From positions 310,001-374,000 of the forward strand of contig JAEYOP010000040.1 in assembly GCA_023411575.1 (NCBI GenBank): 64,000 nt of DNA, given 5' to 3'. How positions within the stretch are numbered: position 1 is the stretch's first letter; each line of letters opens with the position of its first letter. A program made the position numbers and the translations under genes. Source of the DNA: Bacillota bacterium. GTDB lineage: Bacteria > Bacillota > Clostridia > Acetivibrionales > DTU013. Positions 42,701 through 49,759 of the stretch are shown here, piece by piece. The notes below the pieces were generated by a model. That model did not search any database and was not told the DNA's origin. It saw only the letters and a list, made by a program, of their open reading frames with translations.

Positions 42701-44661
42701 TTGACATTATCATCCCATCCGGCCTTGCGCGCAATTTCCAAGGCGGACTGGGAGACCCTGGAGCGAATCCGGGTAATATCCTTAACCGCCTTCCACACCT
42801 GCTGAATTTCCTGGATGCTCAGCTTATTCTGATTCAACCGGATAAAATGCTTGTTCAGGTCCTCGTCGTTGAACAATACATAACACTCAGCGGAGATCTT
42901 TTCATCACGGCCGGCCCTTCCGGCTTCCTGAACGTAATTTTCCAATGAATCGGAGATTTCATAGTGGATGACCATTCCGACGTCCTTTTTGTCTACACCC
43001 ATGCCGAAGGCAGATGTCGCAACCATGGTCGGGACTTCGCCCCGGACAAACGCATCCTGGTTTTCCGCCTTCTCTCTCTTGTCCATTTTGCCATGAAACG
43101 CCCTGGCCGGGAAGCCATCCTGATTCAGTCTCCGTGCCAGATCGTCCGCCCTGCCTGTCCGTGACACATAGATAATCGTCGGGCAGTTTTTTGCTTCCAC
43201 CAGAGTCCGGACCGTGTTGTACTTTTCGTCTTCATTCCCTTTTTCAAAAACCTTGTAATGGAGATTGCTTCTTGCCGCTCCTGTGGTGAATACTTCCATC
43301 TCAACAGACAGCTTATCCCTGAAATAGTCCCGGATATCCTCGATCACCTTCAGCTTGGCTGTGGCCGTGAAACAGGATACCGGAATCCCCTCCCCAAGGT
43401 TTTTCTTTTCCTGGTACATTTTGATAAAGTCGCCGATGTACAGGTAATCGACCCGGAAATCCTGTCCCCATGCGGAAAAGCAATGGGCTTCATCGATAAC
43501 GAACCGCACTACGTTCCTTCCCAGCAGCAGCCGCTCGATAGTCCTGGACCTCAGCGACTCGGGCGATATGTAAAGAAGGCTGGCAGAACCGTCTTCCACT
43601 CTTTCCATCGACTTTGCCCGTTCAATCGGGTCCAGCAGACCATTTATGGTTACCGCTTCCGTAATACCCGCCTTTTCCAGATTGTCCACCTGATCCTTCA
43701 TCAAAGACTGCAATGGCGATATCACAACCGTCAACCCCTTCGAATTGGCACCGCTCATTAAGGCCGGCACCTGAAAGGTAATCGACTTGCCGCCTCCCGT
43801 AGGGAAGACAGCCAGCAGCGATTTATTGGCAACAGCAGCCGCAACCGCTTTCTCTTGTAAAGGTTGCCCCGCGTATGTCCTGTAAGAATCAAATCCGAAA
43901 AAGCGCTTCAGGCCCTTATGGATGTCCAGGGCTTCATTGCAGTATATACACCCACTCAAGCAAGGCTTTCTTCTCAGCAAATACATCAGCCGCTCGACAT
44001 CCGGATAATTTCGCAGCACCCATGGAGGTGTGATGGAATATCGGCTTTCCGCATTGATCAACGCAAGGCAGTATGCCAGTTCAACGGGGCATTGCCTGAT
44101 CATGCCGGAGAGATTTGCCGCTTCGCATATTTGAGAATAAAACTTCTTCCGTATCGCTGATTCCAGGTTCCACTCAAGTTTTCTGAAATCGAGAAAGTGA
44201 AAGAAAGCATAAAATTCTTTTCGATCTTTCAGCAAGCAGTAGAAGATATGTTTCATGCTGTCATCCAAGTGCTGGAAAGCCGTTATCTCGTCAAAAAACA
44301 GATCCCGCGCCTTTATGGAATCATTCAGCGGATTGTTCAGTTCCTCTGTCTGCAGCTTATCATCTTTTAACAATGCGTGGTAGGGTCTCGCGGGAAACAA
44401 AAGGGGCGACAGTAACAATGTGTCAATGCAAAAATAGTGGTCCAGGCCGGCTGTTTCGAGAATGTCCTGGATGTATTTCAGATCGTGGCTATATATATTA
44501 TGCCCGCATAGATACTTCGATCCGCGGAGGAATCGGGCAAACTCTGTTGAAACGTTGGAATGAAAAAAGTTTCCATCTCCCTTGATACTTCCGATATCCA
44601 GTATTCTCCCACTATTGGGCTCAATTTCGGTATCAAAGAAAACAATGGGCTTCAAATTCAT
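39793..44661 (-). CDS. Exonuclease - RecQ helicase - UvrD/Rep helicase fusion
   Basis: About 1,622 residues in three enzymatic parts. (1) Residues 1-160: DEDDh 3'-5' exonuclease ('IVFFDTEIEP', 'CGHNIYSHDLKYIQ', later Asp in 'SIKARDLFF'). (2) Residues about 270-900: RecQ-type superfamily 2 helicase (Walker A 'AVFPTGGGKSITFQVPAL', 'FVIDEAHCFSAWGQDFR', 'ATSAFGMGVDKKDVGMVIHY', 'QEAGRAGRD'). (3) Residues about 1,060-1,560: UvrD/Rep superfamily 1 helicase (Walker A 'IVVAAGPGSGKTRILVHKL', 'LVIDEAQDMDANE', 'VSTIHKAKGREFDNVFLML'). All key motifs look intact. An SD (GGTGGAGG) abuts this ATG and is ideally spaced for a TTG at 44655, so TTG may be the true start. Such fusions are rare; DNA repair or anti-phage processing is plausible. 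Confidence 0.9.
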   Translation of the reverse strand: MNLKPIVFFDTEIEPNSGRILDIGSIKGDGNFFHSNVSTEFARFLRGSKYLCGHNIYSHDLKYIQDILETAGLDHYFCIDTLLLSPLLFPARPYHALLKDDKLQTEELNNPLNDSIKARDLFFDEITAFQHLDDSMKHIFYCLLKDRKEFYAFFHFLDFRKLEWNLESAIRKKFYSQICEAANLSGMIRQCPVELAYCLALINAESRYSITPPWVLRNYPDVERLMYLLRRKPCLSGCIYCNEALDIHKGLKRFFGFDSYRTYAGQPLQEKAVAAAVANKSLLAVFPTGGGKSITFQVPALMSGANSKGLTVVISPLQSLMKDQVDNLEKAGITEAVTINGLLDPIERAKSMERVEDGSASLLYISPESLRSRTIERLLLGRNVVRFVIDEAHCFSAWGQDFRVDYLYIGDFIKMYQEKKNLGEGIPVSCFTATAKLKVIEDIRDYFRDKLSVEMEVFTTGAARSNLHYKVFEKGNEDEKYNTVRTLVEAKNCPTIIYVSRTGRADDLARRLNQDGFPARAFHGKMDKREKAENQDAFVRGEVPTMVATSAFGMGVDKKDVGMVIHYEISDSLENYVQEAGRAGRDEKISAECYVLFNDEDLNKHFIRLNQNKLSIQEIQQVWKAVKDITRIRSRVSQSALEIARKAGWDDNVNEIETRVRTAIAALEEAGYLKRGQNMPRVFADSILVRNAMEAIERINRSSRFVEKQKVGAIRIIKSLISSKSRQRTGDGDAEARIDYLSDRLGIEKAEVIQIVNLLREERILADARDLNAFIRKKENRNRSLGILKAYGHIEKFLLSVIEQEEKTIHVKELNQQAEENGCKEVNPNQIKTVLNFWTIKHWIRRQTVSPNHIAVLGLFSREALEEKLVKRLELARFIVGYLFDKSNRMEQEQETMKEEVPVEFSVLELKEQYANELTLYDRQVTFEEIEDALFYLSRIEALKIEGGFLVVYNALTIERIEPDNKKKYKIEDYQKLNQYYENKIQQIHIAGEYARKMIEDYKAALQFVDDYFQLNYGVFLGKYFRGSRGSEIKRNITPEKFRQLFGELSPAQLKIINDKESKHIVVAAGPGSGKTRILVHKLASLMLMEDVKHEQMLMVTFSRSAVTEFKKRLIKLIQNAAHFIEIKTFHSYCFDLLGRVGTIEKSDEIIQEAVRKIRSGEVEAGRITKTVLVIDEAQDMDANEFELVSALMEYNEDMRVIAVGDDDQNIFEFRGSSSEYMKKLITEQNAAFYELVENFRSKRNLVDFANEYVRRIPKRLKATPISAVQADNGTIKLFQYDSGNLIEPLVKGILSQDIKGSACVLTRTNEEAMQITGLLLKNRRPARLIQSNEGFNLDNLLEVRFFLDQLHLEEGVYAIDDDIWTNAGRKLVEQFSGSMNLELCRNLIADFETTNPRIKYKSDLETFIRESKLEDFYDEENGETIFVSTIHKAKGREFDNVFLMLDQRGNGFSGGNTLVTGKGFETAEAKRQLYVALTRAKRSLAIHYNGNVFDSIHTDGLEKKKDSLVYLPPRQLAMQLLHRDIFLDCFFTCQDSLVQLKSGDSLEIDGDWCCDKRGRKIFRFSKQFIQKIEAMKQKGYVPSSATVRFIVCWQKKNEEIEKNEQNEIRILLPELYFERQD

Positions 44662-44775
44662 CCTCCACCAAAAAGCATTCACCATAGAATCGGCTCTATT
44701 CCATATTCGACAAATTTTGGCGGAATCCTTTTATTGGATGTCAGATATGAAACCTACTACATTCAATACGCATTA

Positions 44776-45040
44776 TCACTTTATAATCTCCCGGTGTCCG
44801 CTTTTATCCGGTCCACCCCTGCTTATACAGAAGAATTCCCTAAGCCAACTCCCTCAGCTATCGGTTTTCTACTAATATTAGCATTCTCTTTTATCGCTTG
44901 GATGATTTTACGTTCTACTTGCTCATTGCTCTTGCCAGCTTTTCTGGTCAGTTTTTCTGGTCGTTTGTTCTGGTCGGTCTTTCTGGTCGGCTTGTTTTCT
45001 CCACATTATTCTGTCCAGTTGCTTCAATCAGTCGAAGCCG
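44776..45040 (-). pseudogene. Decayed C-terminus of an AlbA_2-type ATP-binding winged-helix regulator
   Basis: On the minus strand a degenerate tandem repeat (TTTCTGGTCGG-like on the plus strand, about 44939-44993) encodes K-x-T-D-Q-K-type repeats. It leads into 'KSNEQVERKIIQAIKENANI' and 'SRKPIAEGVGLGNSSV' then a stop. After a short deletion another frame supplies the ending R-G-G-P-D-K-S-G-H-R-E-I-I-K and stop at 44776. Polar DQK repeats followed by a winged helix ending in G-P-D-K-x-G-H-W are typical of AlbA_2-domain proteins. The N-terminal domain is absent and several frame changes are needed. Confidence 0.65.
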
Positions 45041-45056
45041 GCGGTACGGCGGCCGA

Positions 45057-45080
45057 TAAAAAGCGAGCGGCTCCAGCCGC
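45057..45080 (-). terminator. Terminator of the VOC protein gene
   Basis: GCGGCTCCAGCCGC stem (45067-45080) directly after the stop codon. On the minus strand it is followed by TCGCTTTTTATC. Confidence 0.65.
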
Positions 45081-45081
45081 C

Positions 45082-45444
45082 CTACTTATGCTCTACAAAT
45101 TGTATTTTCATTCCGTTGGGGTCCTGCACAAAGAAAAACTTCGTGTGGGGATTCGGCTGAAAAGGACCGCTGTGAATGGGTATGCCCTTTTCGCGAATCA
45201 ACGCGATGCATTCCTCCGCCGAATCTACTTCAAAGCCCCATGAAATATCCTCGCCGATATGGACATCCTTCTTCTCCGCATTCCATATCAACTCAATCTT
45301 CGTCTCTCCGTCTCCCAAAAAAGCGATCTCGGTTCCCGGGCCGGCCGGAAACCTTTGCTGCACCTTGAGCCCCACGATCTCCTCATAAAAGCGCAAGGAT
45401 TCGTCCATGTTTTTCACCGTTAATGTACTCCAGCAGAATTTCAT
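45082..45444 (-). CDS. VOC superfamily (glyoxalase/dioxygenase-like) protein
   Basis: A 120-residue single VOC module pair: 'CWSTLTVKNMDESLRFYEEI', 'GLKVQQRF', 'FEVDSAEECIALIREKGIPI', 'KFFFVQDPNGMKIQFVEH'. The last phrase (D-P-N-G-x-x-I-x-F-x-E) holds the typical metal Glu. The start at 45444 has a GGAGG site 11 bases upstream; the frame's earlier ATG has none. The substrate is unknown; relatives include glyoxalase I and thiol-transferases for antibiotics. It diverges from the following two-component operon. Confidence 0.85.
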   Translation of the reverse strand: MKFCWSTLTVKNMDESLRFYEEIVGLKVQQRFPAGPGTEIAFLGDGETKIELIWNAEKKDVHIGEDISWGFEVDSAEECIALIREKGIPIHSGPFQPNPHTKFFFVQDPNGMKIQFVEHK

Positions 45445-45530
45445 AGATGATCGTTCCTCCTTTTCCACTTATTATAACCCATTTTTCCGCTTTGTGTCCA
45501 ACCTTGCGAATGCTCCCGCGGAAATGGCGC

Positions 45531-46223
45531 ATGATAAGTATCGGGGGGTTATCAAGGGAGGCGGACCTCACGGCGCACATATTGATTGTAGACGATGAAC
45601 CGAATATCAATGATCTCATCCGGATCAACCTGGAAATGATCGGGCATACCTGCGTTCAAGCCGCCGATGGAGAAGCAGCGTCCAGACTCCTCGCGGCAGG
45701 CCGTTTCGGCCTTGTTCTCCTGGACATCCTGCTGCCCGGCCTGGATGGCTACCAACTACTGCCCCTCATTATGAAGCACGATATTCCGGTGATCTTCCTC
45801 ACCGCAAAGGACTCCCTGGCGGATAAGGTAAAGGGGCTCAGCCTCGGGGCGGACGACTATATCACAAAGCCGTTTGAAGCGGTCGAACTGCTTGCGCGCA
45901 TCGAAGCGCTTCTGCGCCGCACGGGAAAGGCGGATGAAGCTTTTGTTCTGGGCGCCGTCGAGGTCCGGCTGAAGGAACGCAGGGTCACCAGAGCCGGAAA
46001 AAGAGTTGAACTGACTCCGCAGGAATTCGCCCTTCTGGAAACCCTCATCGTCAACTGCAACCTTGCGCTTACCCGGGAGCAACTGTTAAACGCCGCCTGG
46101 GGCTATGGCTTCGAAGGAGAAAGCAGGACGGTCGATATTCACATCCAGCGGCTGCGGAACAAGCTGGGTTGGGAGGATGTCATCAAAACCATTTACAAAT
46201 ACGGGTACCGTCTGGAGCGCTAA
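45531..46223 (+). CDS. OmpR/PhoB-type response regulator
   Basis: About 230 residues: receiver domain ('HILIVDDEPNINDLIRINLE', phosphoacceptor Asp in 'LVLLDILLPGLDG', 'VIFLTAKDS', Lys in 'DDYITKPFEAVE') and winged-helix DNA-binding domain ('VELTPQEFALLETLIVN', 'LTREQLLNAAWGYGFEGESR'). The start is uncertain. The only good ribosome binding site (AAGGGAGG, 45554-45561) is 5 bases before a CTC codon (45567) exactly where homologues begin. The in-frame ATG at 45531 has no site. Either CTC is used, or the base call or sequence differs from an original NTG codon. It pairs with the kinase two bases downstream. Confidence 0.9.
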   Translation: MISIGGLSREADLTAHILIVDDEPNINDLIRINLEMIGHTCVQAADGEAASRLLAAGRFGLVLLDILLPGLDGYQLLPLIMKHDIPVIFLTAKDSLADKVKGLSLGADDYITKPFEAVELLARIEALLRRTGKADEAFVLGAVEVRLKERRVTRAGKRVELTPQEFALLETLIVNCNLALTREQLLNAAWGYGFEGESRTVDIHIQRLRNKLGWEDVIKTIYKYGYRLER

Positions 46224-46225
46224 AA

Positions 46226-47608
46226 ATGAAATTCTGGCTTAAAGTCTTCATTACGATTTTGCTTTTATCCGGGCTTTCCCTTTTCGCAGGGGCCGCGGTC
46301 ATCATTCCGCGGGTTCATCTCTGGAGCGTCGAAAGCGAAGAGCGCCGTGCGGCCGGCGAACTGGAACTAATGGCGGCCTCCATCCGCACGGCAGCATCGG
46401 AAGGCTCCGGCACGAAGGACACTCTTTCGGCCATCGTCAAGAGGTTTTCCGGCTACTACTCCGCCAGGGGTGTATGGCTGTCGCTGATCGAGGAAAACAG
46501 CGTCGTCTATAATGGCCTGGAGATGATCGACAACGACGTGTACGACAGCCTGAAAAATCCCGAGAACGGCTTGATCCTCGGAAAAATCGCCGTAATCGGA
46601 CAGCGCCGCTTCCTCCTGCTCTCCTCCCGCCTCCTGGGTTCCTCCGTTCTCGTTTACATCCGGGATGTCTCCGAAATCTACCGAAGCCGGGCGGAGAACA
46701 TCCGCCTGTTTGCCGGGATCGGCGGCGGCCTTGCCGTGGTGTTGGCCCTGCTGGCCTATCTCTCCGCACGTTCCATCACAAAGCCCCTCTTGATTCTTCG
46801 CAGAGGAGCGGACGCCATCGCGGCCGGAAACTATGACATAACCCTGAAAGAGGGGCGCGACGAAGTCGGCTCGCTGGCCCGCTCGTTCAATGTGATGACG
46901 GCAGCGGTGCGGGAACGGGAAATCCAATTAAGAAGCAGAGCGGAAGAACGGCAGCTTTTTATCGACGACCTGTCCCATGAAATGAATACGCCTCTTACCT
47001 CCATACAGGGCTATGCCGAGCTGCTGCAGAACGCGAATATGACAGATAGCCAACGGCGGACCGCCGCCCTCCGGATCCGGGACGAAACCGGCCGCATCCG
47101 GGAAATATACCGGAAGCTGATGCTTCTTACCATGGCGGGAGAGCATGGGGCCGATTTCTCCGAAATCAACACGGAAGAGCTTTTCCGCGCAGTCGGCGAG
47201 GAGTTGTCCGCGCAACTGCTCCAGAGCGGAATCCGGCTGGCTTTCCGGATCGACCGAAAGCTGCTGCGAGGAGACCGAACCCTCCTGCATCTGCTCCTGT
47301 CGAACCTGATCCGGAACAGTATCGTCTATTCTCCTGGAAGCAGCGAGATCCTCGTCTCCGCTTTTTCGGCAGACGACGGGCAAGCGATATTGGAAGTGGA
47401 GGACCATGGGATCGGCATTCCCGAGGATAAAATCGCCAGAGTCACAGAGCCGTTTTACCGCGTCGACAAGTCCAGAAGCAGGCAAAGCGGAGGAGCGGGG
47501 CTCGGCCTCTCGATCTGCCGAAAAATCGCCGATGCCCACGGAGGCGTGCTGCAAATCGCCTCGACGCTTCATGCGGGAACCAGGGTTCGAATGATTTTCC
47601 CTGGGTAA
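46226..47608 (+). CDS. HAMP-domain sensor histidine kinase
   Basis: A 460-residue membrane kinase. Membrane helices at about residues 5-27 and 150-175 flank a roughly 120-residue extracellular domain. Then HAMP ('SARSITKPLLILRRGADAIA'), HisKA ('LFIDDLSHEMNTPLTSIQGY', phosphorylated His) and HATPase ('LLLSNLIRNSIVYSPGSSEI', 'EDHGIGIPEDKIARVTEPFY'). It begins two bases after the response regulator stop with a TGGAG site inside that gene. The pair likely senses a cell-envelope signal and may control the lipoprotein gene downstream. Confidence 0.92.
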   Translation: MKFWLKVFITILLLSGLSLFAGAAVIIPRVHLWSVESEERRAAGELELMAASIRTAASEGSGTKDTLSAIVKRFSGYYSARGVWLSLIEENSVVYNGLEMIDNDVYDSLKNPENGLILGKIAVIGQRRFLLLSSRLLGSSVLVYIRDVSEIYRSRAENIRLFAGIGGGLAVVLALLAYLSARSITKPLLILRRGADAIAAGNYDITLKEGRDEVGSLARSFNVMTAAVREREIQLRSRAEERQLFIDDLSHEMNTPLTSIQGYAELLQNANMTDSQRRTAALRIRDETGRIREIYRKLMLLTMAGEHGADFSEINTEELFRAVGEELSAQLLQSGIRLAFRIDRKLLRGDRTLLHLLLSNLIRNSIVYSPGSSEILVSAFSADDGQAILEVEDHGIGIPEDKIARVTEPFYRVDKSRSRQSGGAGLGLSICRKIADAHGGVLQIASTLHAGTRVRMIFPG

Positions 47609-47613
47609 CGAAT

Positions 47614-47631
47614 TTACAACTTCGTTACATA
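47614..47631 (+). promoter_or_regulatory. Possible response-regulator binding site before the lipoprotein gene
   Basis: Two 7-base direct repeats, TTACAAC and TTACATA, separated by 4 bases (11-bp period), match the layout bound by PhoB/OmpR-type dimers. They lie between the kinase stop and the lipoprotein start. A TAGAAT at 47661-47666 may be the -10 box, but it is further from the site than usual. Confidence 0.35.
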
Positions 47632-47700
47632 TCGGCGCTTACTCCGACATCTCCACCTTGTAGAATAAAGATATCATAAACTGAAAGCGAGGTTCTCCCA

Positions 47701-48384
47701 ATGCATAGCACAAAGCTTTTTTCCGCAATCCTGCTCTTCATCCTCCTCTCCGGATGTGCCGCGCCGGCCATCGAGAAGGGTACCGTCCCGATCCGCCCGT
47801 CGGAAAGCTCCGATTCCGCATCGGATCCGGCCGCTCCTTCACCGTCCGCGACGGAAGGCCCGCAAGCCGAAAACTCAAAAACCGGAAGTCCGGAGGTCCG
47901 GGATTTTTATATCGAGCTCGAAGGAATGCAGGAAAAGGTAACCTGGACCCGGTATACGGGAAAGAATTTTTCCATTTTCTACGATGCTGAAAAATATGTT
48001 GTTGACGCCCAGGATGGCACAACCGATTTCCGCCTGACCAATCCCGACCCGAATATCTATCCCGAGGTCTTCATGAGCATCCGCTATGAAGAAGGCGCCT
48101 CGGCGGCCAAGAAAGCCGACTCTCTTGCCGCCGGCTCCCTTTCCCCGGACTCCGGAACCGCCGGACTCACATATAAGCCCGCCGGGGAGGTAGAGATCGG
48201 CGAACTGAAAGCCCGGAAGCTTCATGCCCCGGCGGGAAGCACATGGGACAGCCCGACGGCCGACGCTTTTTTCATTGATGCCAACGGAGGATGTTATACG
48301 ATCCTCCTCCATTATTACCTCGAGGCAGCGGGAGGCTGGGGAGCACGTATGGGATTCATGGTCGGGACATTTGTCCCGGCCTGA
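47701..48384 (+). CDS. Lipoprotein, unknown function
   Basis: A 227-residue lipoprotein: signal peptide with lipobox L-S-G-C (Cys about residue 19), a Ser/Pro/Ala-rich spacer to about residue 60, then a compact globular domain ('VTWTRYTGKNFSIFYDAEKY', 'TTDFRLTNPDPNIYPEVFMS'). The domain resembles small envelope proteins of the YddA/PsbP-like kind only loosely; no family assigned. It lies 92 bases downstream of the sensor kinase and may be an accessory sensor or a target of that system. GAGG lies 9 bases before the start. Confidence 0.7.
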   Translation: MHSTKLFSAILLFILLSGCAAPAIEKGTVPIRPSESSDSASDPAAPSPSATEGPQAENSKTGSPEVRDFYIELEGMQEKVTWTRYTGKNFSIFYDAEKYVVDAQDGTTDFRLTNPDPNIYPEVFMSIRYEEGASAAKKADSLAAGSLSPDSGTAGLTYKPAGEVEIGELKARKLHAPAGSTWDSPTADAFFIDANGGCYTILLHYYLEAAGGWGARMGFMVGTFVPA

Positions 48385-48434
48385 AGGAGCAAACTGGGAA
48401 GACAGTTCAAAGGTATTTCCCCGTATTGTAGATC

Positions 48435-48516
48435 AAGGGGACGGTTCTGCTGATTGCTGCGATTTTTGCCGGAAAATAACCGAAGCGAACCAGAGCAATC
48501 AGAAGAACCGTCCCTT
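48435..48516. repeat. 82-bp REP-like palindrome with the GGGGACGGTTCT core
   Basis: Long near-perfect inverted repeat: left arm 48435-48458 (starts AAGGGGACGGTTCTGCTGAT) and right arm 48494-48516 (ends AAGAACCGTCCCTT), differing by one missing base and one mismatch, around a 35-base loop. The core is shared with the element at 2059-2083. It lies between the convergent lipoprotein and VWA genes, where it could end both transcripts, though no T-run follows. Confidence 0.75.
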
Positions 48517-48526
48517 CGATTACAGT

Positions 48527-49759
48527 TCATTTTTTCCTGGATTTAAGCGCAGCGGCCAGTTCGTTCAAATTCTTGCCTTTCAGGGCGCCTTCCAGCAGCT
48601 CGGGCAGAAGCGCCGGGGTGCAGGCGAAGCAAGGTATTCCGATCTGGCTGATCCTGCGGGCCAGATTCTCGTCATAGCTCGGTGTGCCTCTGTCCGACAG
48701 GGCAAGCAGGCAGATCACCTTCACGCCTGATTCATACAGCTCCTCCATCCTTTTGACAAGGGAGGCTTGATTTCCTCCTTCGTACAGGTCCGAAATAAGG
48801 ATAAACAATGTCTTGGAAGGGTCGGTGACAAACTGCTGGCAGTATGCCACCGACTTGTTGATGTCAGTACCCCCGCCCAACTGAATGCCAAACAGCATGT
48901 CTACAGGGTCATTGTCGTACTGTTCGCTCAAATCGACGATTTCCGTATCAAAAGCCACGATCCTTGTATTCAGCGCAGCCATGCCGGCGAAAATGGACCC
49001 CGCGATGGATCCGTAAATGATGGATTCGGCCATGGAACCGCTCTGGTCCATGTCCAATATGACATTCCAGTTGTTGGAGCGTCTGATCCTGTCAAAGAAG
49101 AAAAACCGTTCCGGTATGAGCTTCTTGTGCTCCAGGCTGTAATTCTTCAGGTTCCGGTTGATGGTATACTTCCAGTCGATGCTGGCGCTGTTGGGTATGG
49201 GAGAATGCTTCCTTTTGTTCAACGCTCCGGTGATGGCTCTTTTCAAGTCGTTTTCCAACCGCTTGTTGATCTCGTCCACGACGGTTTTTACGAGCTGTCT
49301 GGCCGTTTCCTTCGTCTTCTCCGGAATTTTCCCCTTCAGCGACATCAGTGTCGCAACCATTTCAATGTCCGGCTGGACATTTTTCAGGATCTCGGGTTCA
49401 AACAGCAGCTGCTTCAACCCTTTCCGCTCTATGGCATCCGACTGGATAACCGATACCACATCCTCGGAAAAGAAGGTCCGAATATCGGCCAGCCACTTGG
49501 CCAGCTTCGGTGCGGACGGTCCCAGCCCGGCGCTTCTCCGGGCGGAATTCGCCCCGGCTCCCTTCCCTGCGCCAGCCCCTGTCCCCGGATCTTCCAACTC
49601 CGAAGTACCGTCATAGATTGCAGCAAGGGCTTCATCCATAACAAGGTCATCTGGATCAAGTCTCACCCCTCCCACACTTGCACCGAAGGCTTCCAGCGTT
49701 TCATTTGCACTTTTCCCCAATAGGAGTCTCCATCTTTTCAACTGTTCCTGATCAACCAT
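48527..49759 (-). CDS. VWA (von Willebrand factor A) domain protein, YehP-like
   Basis: A 410-residue protein with an alpha-helical N-terminal half and a C-terminal VWA domain (about 235-400). The metal-ion adhesion motif is complete: D-x-S-x-S in 'ILDMDQSGSMAES', Thr in 'GIQLGGGTDINKSV', Asp in 'LFILISDLYEGGN'. It starts immediately after the DUF5682 stop (TGA-ATG) with a GGAG site. In MoxR systems the VWA protein is the client-binding or effector arm of the AAA+ ATPase. It is the last gene of the five-gene operon. Confidence 0.88.
   Translation of the reverse strand: MVDQEQLKRWRLLLGKSANETLEAFGASVGGVRLDPDDLVMDEALAAIYDGTSELEDPGTGAGAGKGAGANSARRSAGLGPSAPKLAKWLADIRTFFSEDVVSVIQSDAIERKGLKQLLFEPEILKNVQPDIEMVATLMSLKGKIPEKTKETARQLVKTVVDEINKRLENDLKRAITGALNKRKHSPIPNSASIDWKYTINRNLKNYSLEHKKLIPERFFFFDRIRRSNNWNVILDMDQSGSMAESIIYGSIAGSIFAGMAALNTRIVAFDTEIVDLSEQYDNDPVDMLFGIQLGGGTDINKSVAYCQQFVTDPSKTLFILISDLYEGGNQASLVKRMEELYESGVKVICLLALSDRGTPSYDENLARRISQIGIPCFACTPALLPELLEGALKGKNLNELAAALKSRKK

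Noticed and set aside
44939..44993. Possible CRISPR or non-coding tandem array (TTTCTGGTCGG units)
   Set aside because: Units are 11-14 bases without spacers and translate on the minus strand into the coding repeats of a known protein type.
44560..45243. 227-codon plus-strand frame across 44.6-45.2 kb
   Set aside because: Overlaps the ends of two real minus-strand genes. Its repetitive L-V-S-F-S-G-type stretch is the antisense of the decayed DQK-repeat regulator.
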